DNA of 12,904 bases from the NCBI GenBank assembly GCA_002730485.1, contig PCAH01000038.1, forward strand, positions 1 through 12,904, given 5' to 3'. The position numbers were made by a program, and so were the translations under genes. Under the pieces are notes generated by a model. The model saw only the letters and a program-made list of their open reading frames with translations, was not told the DNA's origin and ran no database searches. Position 1 is the first letter of the stretch. Each line of letters starts with the position of its first letter. This document shows, piece after piece, positions 7,610-12,904 of this stretch. This DNA is from Dehalococcoidia bacterium. GTDB taxonomy: Bacteria; Chloroflexota; Dehalococcoidia; UBA3495.

Positions 7610-7649
7610 CCGCTCATGATGTCCTTCCGGAGAAAGACAGGACGAGCGG
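7610..7649. repeat. Forty-base hairpin, possibly a degraded repeat A
   Basis: CCGCTC (7610-7615) pairs with GAGCGG (7644-7649), and GTCCT (7621-7625) with AGGAC (7639-7643), with a five-base ATGAT bulge. The end CCGCTCATG matches the end of repeat A, so it may be an internally deleted copy. It also sits just after the minus-strand gene ending at 7671 and could help end that transcript, but no T-run follows. Confidence 0.5.
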
Positions 7650-7670
7650 TTGTGGGTAGGGTTGTTTAGC

Positions 7671-8702
7671 CTAGGCCCGCCGGATCTCTTTCGTCGCGGA
7701 GTGGGTGGAGCCGCCGAAGGTTGGCACCCAGGAGGAGTGTTTGCCAGGGCCGCCCAGGACGATGATTGTGAGTAGGTCTGGGTCAACGACCATGGGCACT
7801 GGGCCATCTGGTATCTTCAGAAATCGCTCTAGCATGGTCTCTTCGGTGTACCGCTCCAGGGGGATTCGCGCGTTACGGTGCAGCCACTCCCTGATCTCTT
7901 TCTTGCCAAAACCATCCCCTGCGATGGTGGCGGCGTGCTCCGGCCCCAGGGCCAGCAGCGTCTCGCCGCCGGTGTAGGCGTTGTTAGCTCCCGTGATGGA
8001 TATGGCCCCGGCGATGATGGTCAGGATGTCCTCGGCAGTACTGCCCGAGTGGTCGTTGATGTTATGAGGCGGCTCTCCGGCCAACACCGTGACGGTGTTC
8101 TGGTCGGGGCGGAAACCACGCTCAACGCTGAGGGGTTCCCACGGGTTGGCCTCTTCATTCTCCGCGACACAGTAGGTGTATTTGGACGGGGCGCCCTGGG
8201 TGGACATGTCTCCCACGCCAGGATGGGCGCCGCCAACATTTAATTGCACGAGCCTGACGGCCCGGCCGATGGTGGCGTTGGGCTGCCAGCCAGGGCCGTA
8301 AGCACCGGAACCGCCATGCATCCCCAATTCCTCGCAGATCGGCCCGTTGACGATGATTAGAGGGGCGCAGGGGTGAGTGGTGGCTTGGATGGCGTAGAGA
8401 TTGAATTCCTCTTCGCACATGGCTTCCACAGCGGCAATGATCACCGGCAAGTACTCGGGCTTACAGCCAGCCATCACCGCGTTCACCGCCAGTTTCTCCA
8501 CCGTGGCAGAGCCCCAGTTGGGTGGAATCTCGCCAATGATGTCCTGGGGTTTCAGGGGCGTTGCGGCCAGCATGGCGGCCACCCGCTCCGGCGTGGGCGG
8601 GACTACGGGCAGACCATCGGTCCAACCTCGCTCCAGATAGAATTCCTGGACCGCTTCAAAATTATCGTCGACTTCCAGTTGTTCTGAGACTAGGTCTGGC
8701 AA
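7671..8702 (-). CDS. Unknown-function protein with GWTDGLPVVPP signature, neighbour of the UGSC selenoprotein
   Basis: The 343-residue protein belongs to a family I recognise only by its signature: an N-terminal ERGWTDGLPVVPPTPERV (residues 24-41), MAGCKPEYLPVI (77-88), THPCAPLIIVNGPI (109-122), HGGSGAYGPGWQPN (129-142), and a C-terminal GGPGKHSSWVPTFGG (317-331). Cys80, Cys96, Cys112, Cys123 and Cys178 are present; Cys80 sits in the best-conserved-looking segment. No signal peptide or membrane helix is evident. No cofactor-binding motif is obvious to me, and I assign no reaction. The TTG start at 8700-8702 is supported by GGAGG seven bases upstream, an upstream in-frame stop, and the lack of another start before Met44. 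The gene follows the selenoprotein gene by 83 bases, with a terminator-like hairpin between. Stop is TAG. Confidence 0.8.
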   Translation of the reverse strand: MPDLVSEQLEVDDNFEAVQEFYLERGWTDGLPVVPPTPERVAAMLAATPLKPQDIIGEIPPNWGSATVEKLAVNAVMAGCKPEYLPVIIAAVEAMCEEEFNLYAIQATTHPCAPLIIVNGPICEELGMHGGSGAYGPGWQPNATIGRAVRLVQLNVGGAHPGVGDMSTQGAPSKYTYCVAENEEANPWEPLSVERGFRPDQNTVTVLAGEPPHNINDHSGSTAEDILTIIAGAISITGANNAYTGGETLLALGPEHAATIAGDGFGKKEIREWLHRNARIPLERYTEETMLERFLKIPDGPVPMVVDPDLLTIIVLGGPGKHSSWVPTFGGSTHSATKEIRRA

Positions 8703-8714
8703 TACGAAACCTCC
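8700..8714 (-). promoter_or_regulatory. TTG start codon with strong ribosome site
   Basis: On the minus strand GGAGG (8714-8710) is followed by seven bases and TTG (8702-8700). An in-frame TAG lies a few codons upstream and no ATG or GTG occurs until well inside the conserved N-terminal signature, so the TTG is the start. Confidence 0.85.
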
Positions 8715-8721
8715 GTGTAAC

Positions 8722-8760
8722 TATAAAAATTAAAGGCGGCCCATTTAAAGGGCCGCCTTT
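8722..8760 (-). terminator. Terminator-like hairpin between selenoprotein gene and the GWTDGLPVVPP gene
   Basis: A perfect 11-bp stem (AAAGGCGGCCC and GGGCCGCCTTT, loop of seven bases 8743-8749) is followed on the minus strand by AATTTTTATAG. It starts 25 bases after the selenoprotein stop and ends only about 20 bases before the TTG of the next gene, leaving almost no room for a separate promoter. It may be a leaky terminator or an attenuator that sets the ratio of the two products. Confidence 0.85.
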
Positions 8761-8785
8761 GACATACGTAGATCGGCTGCACTGG

Positions 8786-9334
8786 CTAACGCTCTTCAGT
8801 TAGACCCTGTACCACCTGGTCAAGCAGTCCATCGGCCTTGGCCAGCAATTTCTCGGCTTGCAGGCCACCCAGCGGGTGTTCAGCAATGGCCATGGTCAAT
8901 TCCGGCATCCCCAAGGAACGCCGCTCGACTTCCCCCAGCCGCTTGAAACGGTCGGTGCCCACCACCACGGTCCGGATGCCCCGCTTTTCCAGTTCAACTG
9001 CGTCGTGGATACTCCACGATGTGCAGGAGCCTCAATCCGCAAGTCCGACGATCACCGCTTGGACCGAGCCAACCAGTTCGTCGATCACTTCTTCCTTGGC
9101 CGGTAGAGATGCCGTTGGTTTACGTTTGTAAACAACGTTGGCTATCTCGTATTTCTCCCGGAGCAGCTTCTCCAGCCGCTCAAAGAGCAGGTCACCGTTG
9201 GGTTTGCTGTTCCAGAGAAACCCGATGGATTGACCGCCCAAATCGTTCAGCACCGGAGCCATGGCCTGGACCATCTCCCTTGGCGCTGCCGTGGGGTCGA
9301 GAACTATCAATTTTGATTTTTCAGTGGTGGTCAT
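8786..9334 (-). CDS. UGSC-family selenoprotein (in-frame TGA read as selenocysteine)
   Basis: Read through the TGA at 9034-9032, this is a single 182-residue protein ending at TAG (8788-8786). Residues 1-100 hold LIVLDPTAAPREM, a GGQSIGFLWNSKPNGDLLFE segment and, just before the TGA, AVIVGLAD. Then come U101-G-S-C104, TSWSIHDAVELEKRGIRT and VVVGTDRF. The U-G-S-C string at a strand end, followed by a helix, is the mark of the UGSC selenoprotein family described from marine metagenomes; Sec101 and Cys104 form a UxxC redox pair like thioredoxin CxxC. Biochemical function is not known to me. Translation starts at ATG 9334 with AAAGGTGA close upstream. A SECIS-like hairpin lies right after the TGA. 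The gene lies between a thiamine-diphosphate enzyme and the GWTDGLPVVPP-type gene. The alternative, a nonsense-mutated Cys homologue, is made unlikely by the hairpin and motif. Confidence 0.93.
8998..9026 (-). promoter_or_regulatory. Bacterial SECIS element (selenocysteine insertion hairpin)
   Basis: On the minus strand, starting five bases after the TGA, CTGC (9026-9023) pairs with GCAG (9001-8998). After an internal loop (ACA on one side, C on the other) the upper stem TCGTGGA (9019-9013) pairs perfectly with TCCACGA (9009-9003) around a GTA loop. If the closing A-U opens, the loop is AGUAU. Nineteen bases separate the TGA from the loop, and a G lies in the first two loop positions. Both agree with the known bacterial SECIS rules and with the spacing in E. 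coli fdhF, where SelB binds. Confidence 0.85.
9032..9034 (-). other. Selenocysteine codon (TGA), residue 101
   Basis: The codon order GCG-GAT-TGA-GGC-TCC-TGC reads Ala-Asp-Sec-Gly-Ser-Cys. The frame stays open for 81 more sense codons with continuous family-like sequence. Confidence 0.92.
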
Positions 9335-9379
9335 GAATCACCTTTAACGAGCCTGATTGAGGCTAAATAACTACCAGAA

Positions 9380-9419
9380 GGCTAGGGCCTGCTGATTTTC
9401 ATGTCAAGCAGGCCCAGCC
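9380..9419 (-). promoter_or_regulatory. Strong hairpin between the thiamine-diphosphate enzyme and selenoprotein genes
   Basis: GGGCCTGCT (9385-9393) and AGCAGGCCC (9407-9415) form a 9-bp perfect stem, extended past one bulged A by GGCT/AGCC to about 13 bp, with a 13-base loop. It starts ten bases after the thiamine-diphosphate enzyme stop. No T-run follows on the minus strand, so it fits an mRNA 3'-end stabiliser, processing site or weak terminator better than a standard terminator. Confidence 0.6.
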
Positions 9420-9428
9420 CGATTTACT

Positions 9429-11039
9429 CTAGGGATTCTTGAAGAAGGGCGACGGCATGGGGCCAACCGGCACTTCGATTAGAACCGGAGCATCCAAGGT
9501 CAGCGCCTTTTTAAGGGTTTCTTCCAGCTCTGCGGGGCCATTGGCGACAAAGCCTACCGCTCCGTAGGCTTCGGCCAGCTTCACAAAGTCGGGGTTATGC
9601 AATTCAACGCCGATGGTCCGGCCGCTGAACTGATTCATCTGGTCGCGTTTCACATTTCCGTAAGCGTTGTCGTTGAAGATCACCACCACTACGTTGATGT
9701 TATGGGCGACAGCGGTGGACATCTCCTGGGAGTTGAACATGAATCCGCCGTCACCGGAGAGGCAGACCACTGCCTTGTCCGGCTGGGCAACCTTGGCTCC
9801 CAACGCGGTGGGATAGGCATAACCCAGGTTTCCGGAGTAAGACGAGGTTATGAACGTGCGCGGTTCGTAGACCGGGAAATGGGCCCGGCTGTAGTAGCCG
9901 AGCTGGGTCATGCCGGAAATCAGGATGCCATCTTCAGGCACCGCTCGCCTAACGGCCTCCAGCAGTTCACCCTGGGGCTCGACTTTGATGATATCGTTGT
10001 CCCGCTGGACCTTTTGGGCGTTGACCGCAGCGGTCTTGTCTTCCCGGGCCGAGGTCTTGGCCGAAAGGGCTGTGAGCAAGTTCTCCATGGTCAGCTTGGC
10101 GTCGCCTTCCACGCGAAGGGTGTCCGCATAGCCGCGGCCGATCTCTTCGGGATCGATGTCGATCTGCACCACTTTTTGGCCGTCCAGCCACTGGGAGGTA
10201 ACCAACCTGGTACCTACGGCCAGGATCACATCATGGCCAAACTCTTTCTTGGCGATGGTGTCATTCCTCAGCCAGAGCGCGCCCAAGCTCAGGGGGTGGT
10301 GGTCTGATATGGCGCCCTTGCCTTCAGCCGTGGTGACCACCGGGGCCTGCAAGAACTCGGCCAGTTTGGTCAAAGCCTCGGAACCTTCAGATGATATGAC
10401 TCCGCCTCCGGCCCAGATAAGTGGCTTGGCAGCGCCAATCAGCGCCTCGGTAGCAGCTTCAACCTGATCGGTGGGGGCGGAAACCGGGCGCGGCGCTTCC
10501 GGCTCCAGGAGTTCCACCTCGCCCACCTCGGCTAGGGTCTCTGGTGGGATCTCGATCTCCACCGGTCGGGGGCGGCCATTCTTGAGGTTGTGGAAGGCCT
10601 CATGGACGATCTCCGGGACTTCGGCGGGATCAAGCATCCTCTTGGCCCATTTGGTGACCGGTCCGATGGCGTCCAGCTGGTCATTTACCTCGTGGAGCAT
10701 GCCCCTGTCGCCGCCGATCTCGTCTTTTTCGATCTGTCCGGTAACCATCAGCACCGGAGACGACGCGGAGTAGGCGGTGGACAATGCCGAAGACGCATTC
10801 AGTAGTCCGGGGCCAGGGACGACCAACGCGGTGCCAACCTCACCACTGGCACGGGCGTAGCCGTCGGCCATGTAGGCGGTGGCCTGCTCGTGGCGGACCG
10901 TGATGAACCGGATACCTGGTTCGTCGTATAGGCCGTCCATCATGTGGTAGAGCTGCACGCCTGGCAGTCCGAATATCACCCGGACTCCCTCGCGGTATAG
11001 GGACTTGGCCAGAGCCTGGCCGCCGGTCATCTTAACCAT
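9429..11039 (-). CDS. Thiamine-diphosphate-dependent enzyme, acetolactate synthase/benzoylformate decarboxylase-like
   Basis: The 536-residue protein has the three-domain layout of the pyruvate oxidase-type family. The N-terminal pyrimidine-binding domain carries the activating Glu51 in VRHEQATAYMADGYARASG, followed by PGPGLLNASSAL (75-86). The central domain (about 190-325) includes KPLIWAGGGVISSEG (205-219) and VVQIDIDPEEIGR. The C-terminal diphosphate domain has GDGGFMFNSQE (429-439) and, 25 residues on, FNDNAYG, the GDG...N motif that binds Mg and ThDP. It is shorter than catabolic acetolactate synthases and no regulatory subunit is adjacent, so a decarboxylase or carboligase acting on a 2-oxo acid is more likely than branched-chain biosynthesis. 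An AAGGAAG site lies upstream of the ATG. It follows the VOC gene by 48 bases and precedes the selenoprotein gene by 94. Confidence 0.9.
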   Translation of the reverse strand: MVKMTGGQALAKSLYREGVRVIFGLPGVQLYHMMDGLYDEPGIRFITVRHEQATAYMADGYARASGEVGTALVVPGPGLLNASSALSTAYSASSPVLMVTGQIEKDEIGGDRGMLHEVNDQLDAIGPVTKWAKRMLDPAEVPEIVHEAFHNLKNGRPRPVEIEIPPETLAEVGEVELLEPEAPRPVSAPTDQVEAATEALIGAAKPLIWAGGGVISSEGSEALTKLAEFLQAPVVTTAEGKGAISDHHPLSLGALWLRNDTIAKKEFGHDVILAVGTRLVTSQWLDGQKVVQIDIDPEEIGRGYADTLRVEGDAKLTMENLLTALSAKTSAREDKTAAVNAQKVQRDNDIIKVEPQGELLEAVRRAVPEDGILISGMTQLGYYSRAHFPVYEPRTFITSSYSGNLGYAYPTALGAKVAQPDKAVVCLSGDGGFMFNSQEMSTAVAHNINVVVVIFNDNAYGNVKRDQMNQFSGRTIGVELHNPDFVKLAEAYGAVGFVANGPAELEETLKKALTLDAPVLIEVPVGPMPSPFFKNP

Positions 11040-11087
11040 TGATATAAACTTCCTTTCTTCTAATTGATCTTTCTTGAGTTTGCAGTT

Positions 11088-11546
11088 TTAGGGCCTGTTG
11101 AACTGCACCAGGATACCGTCCGGGTCATGGACGTAGATGCTTTTGATATCGCCATTGGCATCTGTGAACGACTCTCTCGAGCCTGCCAGCTCGTAACCCT
11201 TGGCAATAAGCTCATCGGCCAGGCTAGCCACGTCGGCAACGCCAAAGGATATGTGGCTGATGCCGACCTGGTCAAGGAGTATGGGCTTGCCGTCTGATTT
11301 CTCACCTGGGTGGCTGGTGAGCGTCAGAGTCGGAGTTAGGTCGTCCCCGTAGGCCAGGCTAACCCAATGACGCGTGTTGCGTTCCAGGGCGTAATTGTCC
11401 AACCGTGCGGTCTGGGTGCCGCCCTCGGTGATGTCGGTGATCTTCTCACCGATCACGGTCATGCCCAGGGCATCCCGGTAAAATTTCAGGGACTCTTCCA
11501 TGTCCCGAACGCAAACTCCAACGTGGGTCACGCATGTGGCTATCAT
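11088..11546 (-). CDS. VOC superfamily (glyoxalase/bleomycin-resistance fold) protein
   Basis: The 152-residue protein consists of two paired beta-alpha-beta-beta-beta modules. Module 1 opens with VTHVGVCVRDMEESLKFYRD (His8); module 2 opens with GISHISFGVADVASLADEL (His98) and closes with DPDGILVQFNRP. His8 and His98 are the usual metal ligands. The position that normally gives a Glu ligand in the last strand (as in DPDG-x-x-x-E) is Gln148, as in some VOC subfamilies, so metal binding may differ from glyoxalase I. It is too short for an extradiol dioxygenase (about 300 residues). Lactoylglutathione lyase, methylmalonyl-CoA epimerase and resistance-protein roles cannot be told apart here. AAGGAG lies ten bases before the ATG. 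The spacing, 36 bases to the upstream hydrolase gene, suggests an operon. Confidence 0.88.
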   Translation of the reverse strand: MIATCVTHVGVCVRDMEESLKFYRDALGMTVIGEKITDITEGGTQTARLDNYALERNTRHWVSLAYGDDLTPTLTLTSHPGEKSDGKPILLDQVGISHISFGVADVASLADELIAKGYELAGSRESFTDANGDIKSIYVHDPDGILVQFNRP

Positions 11547-11582
11547 TTGTTCTTGGCTCCTTAAGCGGCAATCGCCAATCGA

Positions 11583-12347
11583 TTACCCAAAAATAAAGTC
11601 TCTGATGGCTGTGAAGTATTCGTCGATGCCCTTAAAGAGCAGGTCGTTGTGGCCTGCCCCCCGTATCTTGATCATCTTCTTATTGGTCGAGACAAAGTTC
11701 TGAAACATCTCTTCGGCATGTTCCAAGGGTGCCAGGGTGTCCACTTCTCCGTGGATCACCAGCACTGGGATGGCGATGGATGCGGCTTTGGCTCGGTAAG
11801 CGTCCTCAAATTCTGACGCCTGCTGCGAGGAGAGGCCCGCGGTGAACTGGCCCAAACTGGGACGGCCGCTCTCAATGATTACTCCGCTTATGTCCGGGTT
11901 CTCTTTGGCCGCCAACTCGAAGGCAGAATGCCGTCCCATGGAGCGGCCCATGACGTAGACCGGCCCATGGAAGCCGCTGGCCCCAAGCACGATCTGCATG
12001 GCTTCAAGGACGGTATTGGCGTCGGAAAGCATGGTTGTGAAGGACGGAGTGCCGCCGCTCTTGCCGTAGCCACGGTAGTCGACAACAAAGAAATTCACGC
12101 CTATCTGGTTGTACAACGGAGCGATGGAGTTGTAGTCGATAGCCGTCTCGCCGTTGCCGTAGAAGAACAGGATGGTGGGGTTGCCGCTGCCAGCGGGGAA
12201 GAACCGGCAGGACAGTCCAATATCGTCACCAACGTTGATGGTGTAGTCCTGAACACCCTCTGGTGGGGGTGTCCAGCCCTGCCGCGGATAGAAGGAATTC
12301 ATCGATATGTTGGGGTCGTCCAGCGCCGAGTAGTCCACATGGACCAT
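11583..12347 (-). CDS. Alpha/beta hydrolase, ABHD13/BEM46-like
   Basis: The 254-residue hydrolase has a full triad: Ser136 in the nucleophile elbow GRSMGRHSA, Asp203 in VLVIHGEVDTLAPLEHAEE, and His233 in IRGAGHNDLL. The oxyanion region is FFYGNGETAIDY (61-72) and DYRGYGKSGGTPS (90-102) is the canonical strand-loop of this group. There is no signal peptide or membrane anchor, so it is likely cytosolic, unlike eukaryotic ABHD13/BEM46. These serine hydrolases act on esters, thioesters or amides; the natural substrate is unknown. GGAGAG lies four bases before the ATG. A neighbouring partial hydrolase gene lies 42 bases upstream and the VOC gene 36 bases downstream, both in the same direction. Confidence 0.9.
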   Translation of the reverse strand: MVHVDYSALDDPNISMNSFYPRQGWTPPPEGVQDYTINVGDDIGLSCRFFPAGSGNPTILFFYGNGETAIDYNSIAPLYNQIGVNFFVVDYRGYGKSGGTPSFTTMLSDANTVLEAMQIVLGASGFHGPVYVMGRSMGRHSAFELAAKENPDISGVIIESGRPSLGQFTAGLSSQQASEFEDAYRAKAASIAIPVLVIHGEVDTLAPLEHAEEMFQNFVSTNKKMIKIRGAGHNDLLFKGIDEYFTAIRDFIFG

Positions 12348-12389
12348 GTTTCTCTCCGTTAATCCAAACGCGTGTTTTAGAGACCGATT

Positions 12390-12904
12390 TTAGCCGAAGA
12401 ACCCGTCAGCCAGATGGCTTTTGATGACATCAGCCACCAGTTCTGGCCTCTGGATGGGCACGTCATGGATGCTGTCTTCAAGCCAGACGGTCTTGCTGGT
12501 AGGCAGTCGTTCCTCAGCCTCTTCCACCAGCATCAACCGGCGCTTGCCCCTCTCGTGGGTGGCCAGGTTATTTTGCTGCCTGGCCGGCATGATCAGCACC
12601 GGACACTGCACTTGGCTGTAAAGCTCCTTGGGTTTGTGATCCCACAGGCCTTCAATGATTCTCAGGTGGTTGTCCCGACTCAGATTGGCCTTGATGGTAT
12701 TGTCTTCAAGGACCTGGAAATTAGCCATGACAATCTCGGCCACTTCAGAGGGCATGCCGTTCTCCTGGTGGCGGGTTCGCACCCGTTCCAAAAACGACTC
12801 GACTTTCACGCCGGTAAAGTCCGGCGGCGCCATCTCGACTTTGGCTTCTTCGATGTTGGGGTAACGGTTTGAGACGTTGATCATGCCGCCGTCGACCCAG
12901 GCCA
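12390..12904 (-). CDS. Alpha/beta hydrolase, 3' part (5' end outside window)
   Basis: The frame stays open to the window edge, where the residues before the ATG at 12884 read AWVDGG, so that ATG is internal and the gene starts beyond 12904. This LVDGGMI-type strand normally follows the nucleophile elbow, which is therefore missing from the window. The part seen holds a helical lid (about 100 residues with ENGMPSEVAEIV and DNHLRIIEGLWDHKPKELYS), then VQCPVLIMPA, the strand that usually leads to the catalytic acid, and finally LEDSIHDVPIQRPELVADVI, whose His (SIHD) is the likely catalytic base. It resembles hydrolases of the MenH/epoxide-hydrolase-like group. It is not related closely to the next hydrolase gene, so the pair is not a recent duplication. 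Confidence 0.82.
   Translation of the reverse strand, partial: AWVDGGMINVSNRYPNIEEAKVEMAPPDFTGVKVESFLERVRTRHQENGMPSEVAEIVMANFQVLEDNTIKANLSRDNHLRIIEGLWDHKPKELYSQVQCPVLIMPARQQNNLATHERGKRRLMLVEEAEERLPTSKTVWLEDSIHDVPIQRPELVADVIKSHLADGFFG

Larger units (their letters stand above)
7040..7670. other. Gene-free stretch made of dispersed palindromic repeats
   Basis: No convincing coding region lies in these 631 bases. They hold two copies of a 97-base imperfect palindrome, two copies of a short CGAAGG-loop palindrome, one 90-base GTCA...TGAC inverted repeat and a 40-base hairpin, listed separately. The open frames here consist of repeat sequence translated by chance (for example S-N-H-S and H-P-S-T-S-S-G-R strings). 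The stretch lies between the end of the GGT-like gene (plus) and the end of the unknown-family gene (minus), a convergent location where insertions would harm neither promoter. Confidence 0.85.

Noticed and set aside
7052..7619. Small plus-strand frames of 81 and 65 codons
   Set aside because: Both are translations of repeat A; the similar protein strings come from the DNA repeat and not from selection on a protein.
7040..7670. CRISPR array
   Set aside because: Only two copies of a 97-base unit, far apart and with other repeats between; no regular short repeats and no cas gene.
8786..8968. A separate 60-residue gene starting at GTG 8968
   Set aside because: It is the C-terminal part of the selenoprotein in the same frame after the TGA; no ribosome site precedes it.
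8786..9334. Selenoprotein gene as a nonsense-mutated pseudogene
   Set aside because: The TGA sits exactly in the U-G-S-C motif, the frame stays intact for 81 more codons, and a correctly placed hairpin follows.
9597..10307. Long plus-strand open frame of 236 codons
   Set aside because: It is antisense to the thiamine-diphosphate enzyme and shows low-complexity H/V/G-rich sequence without known motifs.
9429..11039. Biosynthetic acetolactate synthase large subunit (ilvB)
   Set aside because: No small subunit or branched-chain amino acid genes are nearby, and the length and context fit other decarboxylase-type members better.
11088..11546. VOC gene as an extradiol ring-cleavage dioxygenase
   Set aside because: It is half the needed length and lacks the third (Glu) ligand at the expected place.

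Overview
The window is moderately GC-rich bacterial DNA with tightly packed genes, near-consensus Shine-Dalgarno sites and simple rho-independent terminators. The gene content (many small alpha/beta hydrolases, hotdog and FAH-type catabolic enzymes, a divergent gamma-glutamyltransferase-like protein, a UGSC-type selenoprotein) and the style of the intergenic palindromic repeats suggest an environmental, probably marine, Chloroflexota lineage such as SAR202. That assignment is inference from recall; no marker gene is present to confirm it.

Layout. (1) 2-619, plus strand: 3' part of an alpha/beta hydrolase whose acid and histidine positions look substituted, closed by a strong terminator. (2) 776-4117, plus strand: oligopeptidase B, a small cupin and a double-hotdog MaoC-like protein, probably one operon, closed by a bidirectional terminator. 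(3) 4223-5002, minus strand: an FAH-family hydrolase/isomerase, divergent from (4) 5177-6979, plus strand: a gamma-glutamyltransferase homologue that keeps the self-processing threonine but lacks residues that bind gamma-glutamyl substrates. (5) 7040-7670: a gene-free stretch filled with at least three kinds of dispersed palindromic repeat, two of them present twice in the same order. (6) 12904-7671, minus strand: a co-directional cluster, in transcription order a partial alpha/beta hydrolase, an alpha/beta hydrolase, a VOC-fold protein, a thiamine-diphosphate enzyme, a selenoprotein and a protein of unknown function.

The most important point is at 8786-9334. Conventional gene calling would give a 100-codon gene ending in TGA plus an unrelated 60-codon fragment. 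Read through, the TGA gives a single 182-residue protein with U-G-S-C at residues 101-104, the signature of the UGSC selenoprotein family. A stem-loop of the right size, loop composition and distance for a bacterial SECIS element lies directly after the TGA. The next gene downstream (7671-8702) belongs to a family I recognise only by its GWTDGLPVVPP-type signature; it starts with TTG and lies just beyond a terminator-like hairpin. The selenoprotein, its neighbour and the thiamine-diphosphate enzyme are candidates for an undescribed selenium-dependent redox or catabolic pathway; the functional link is inference.
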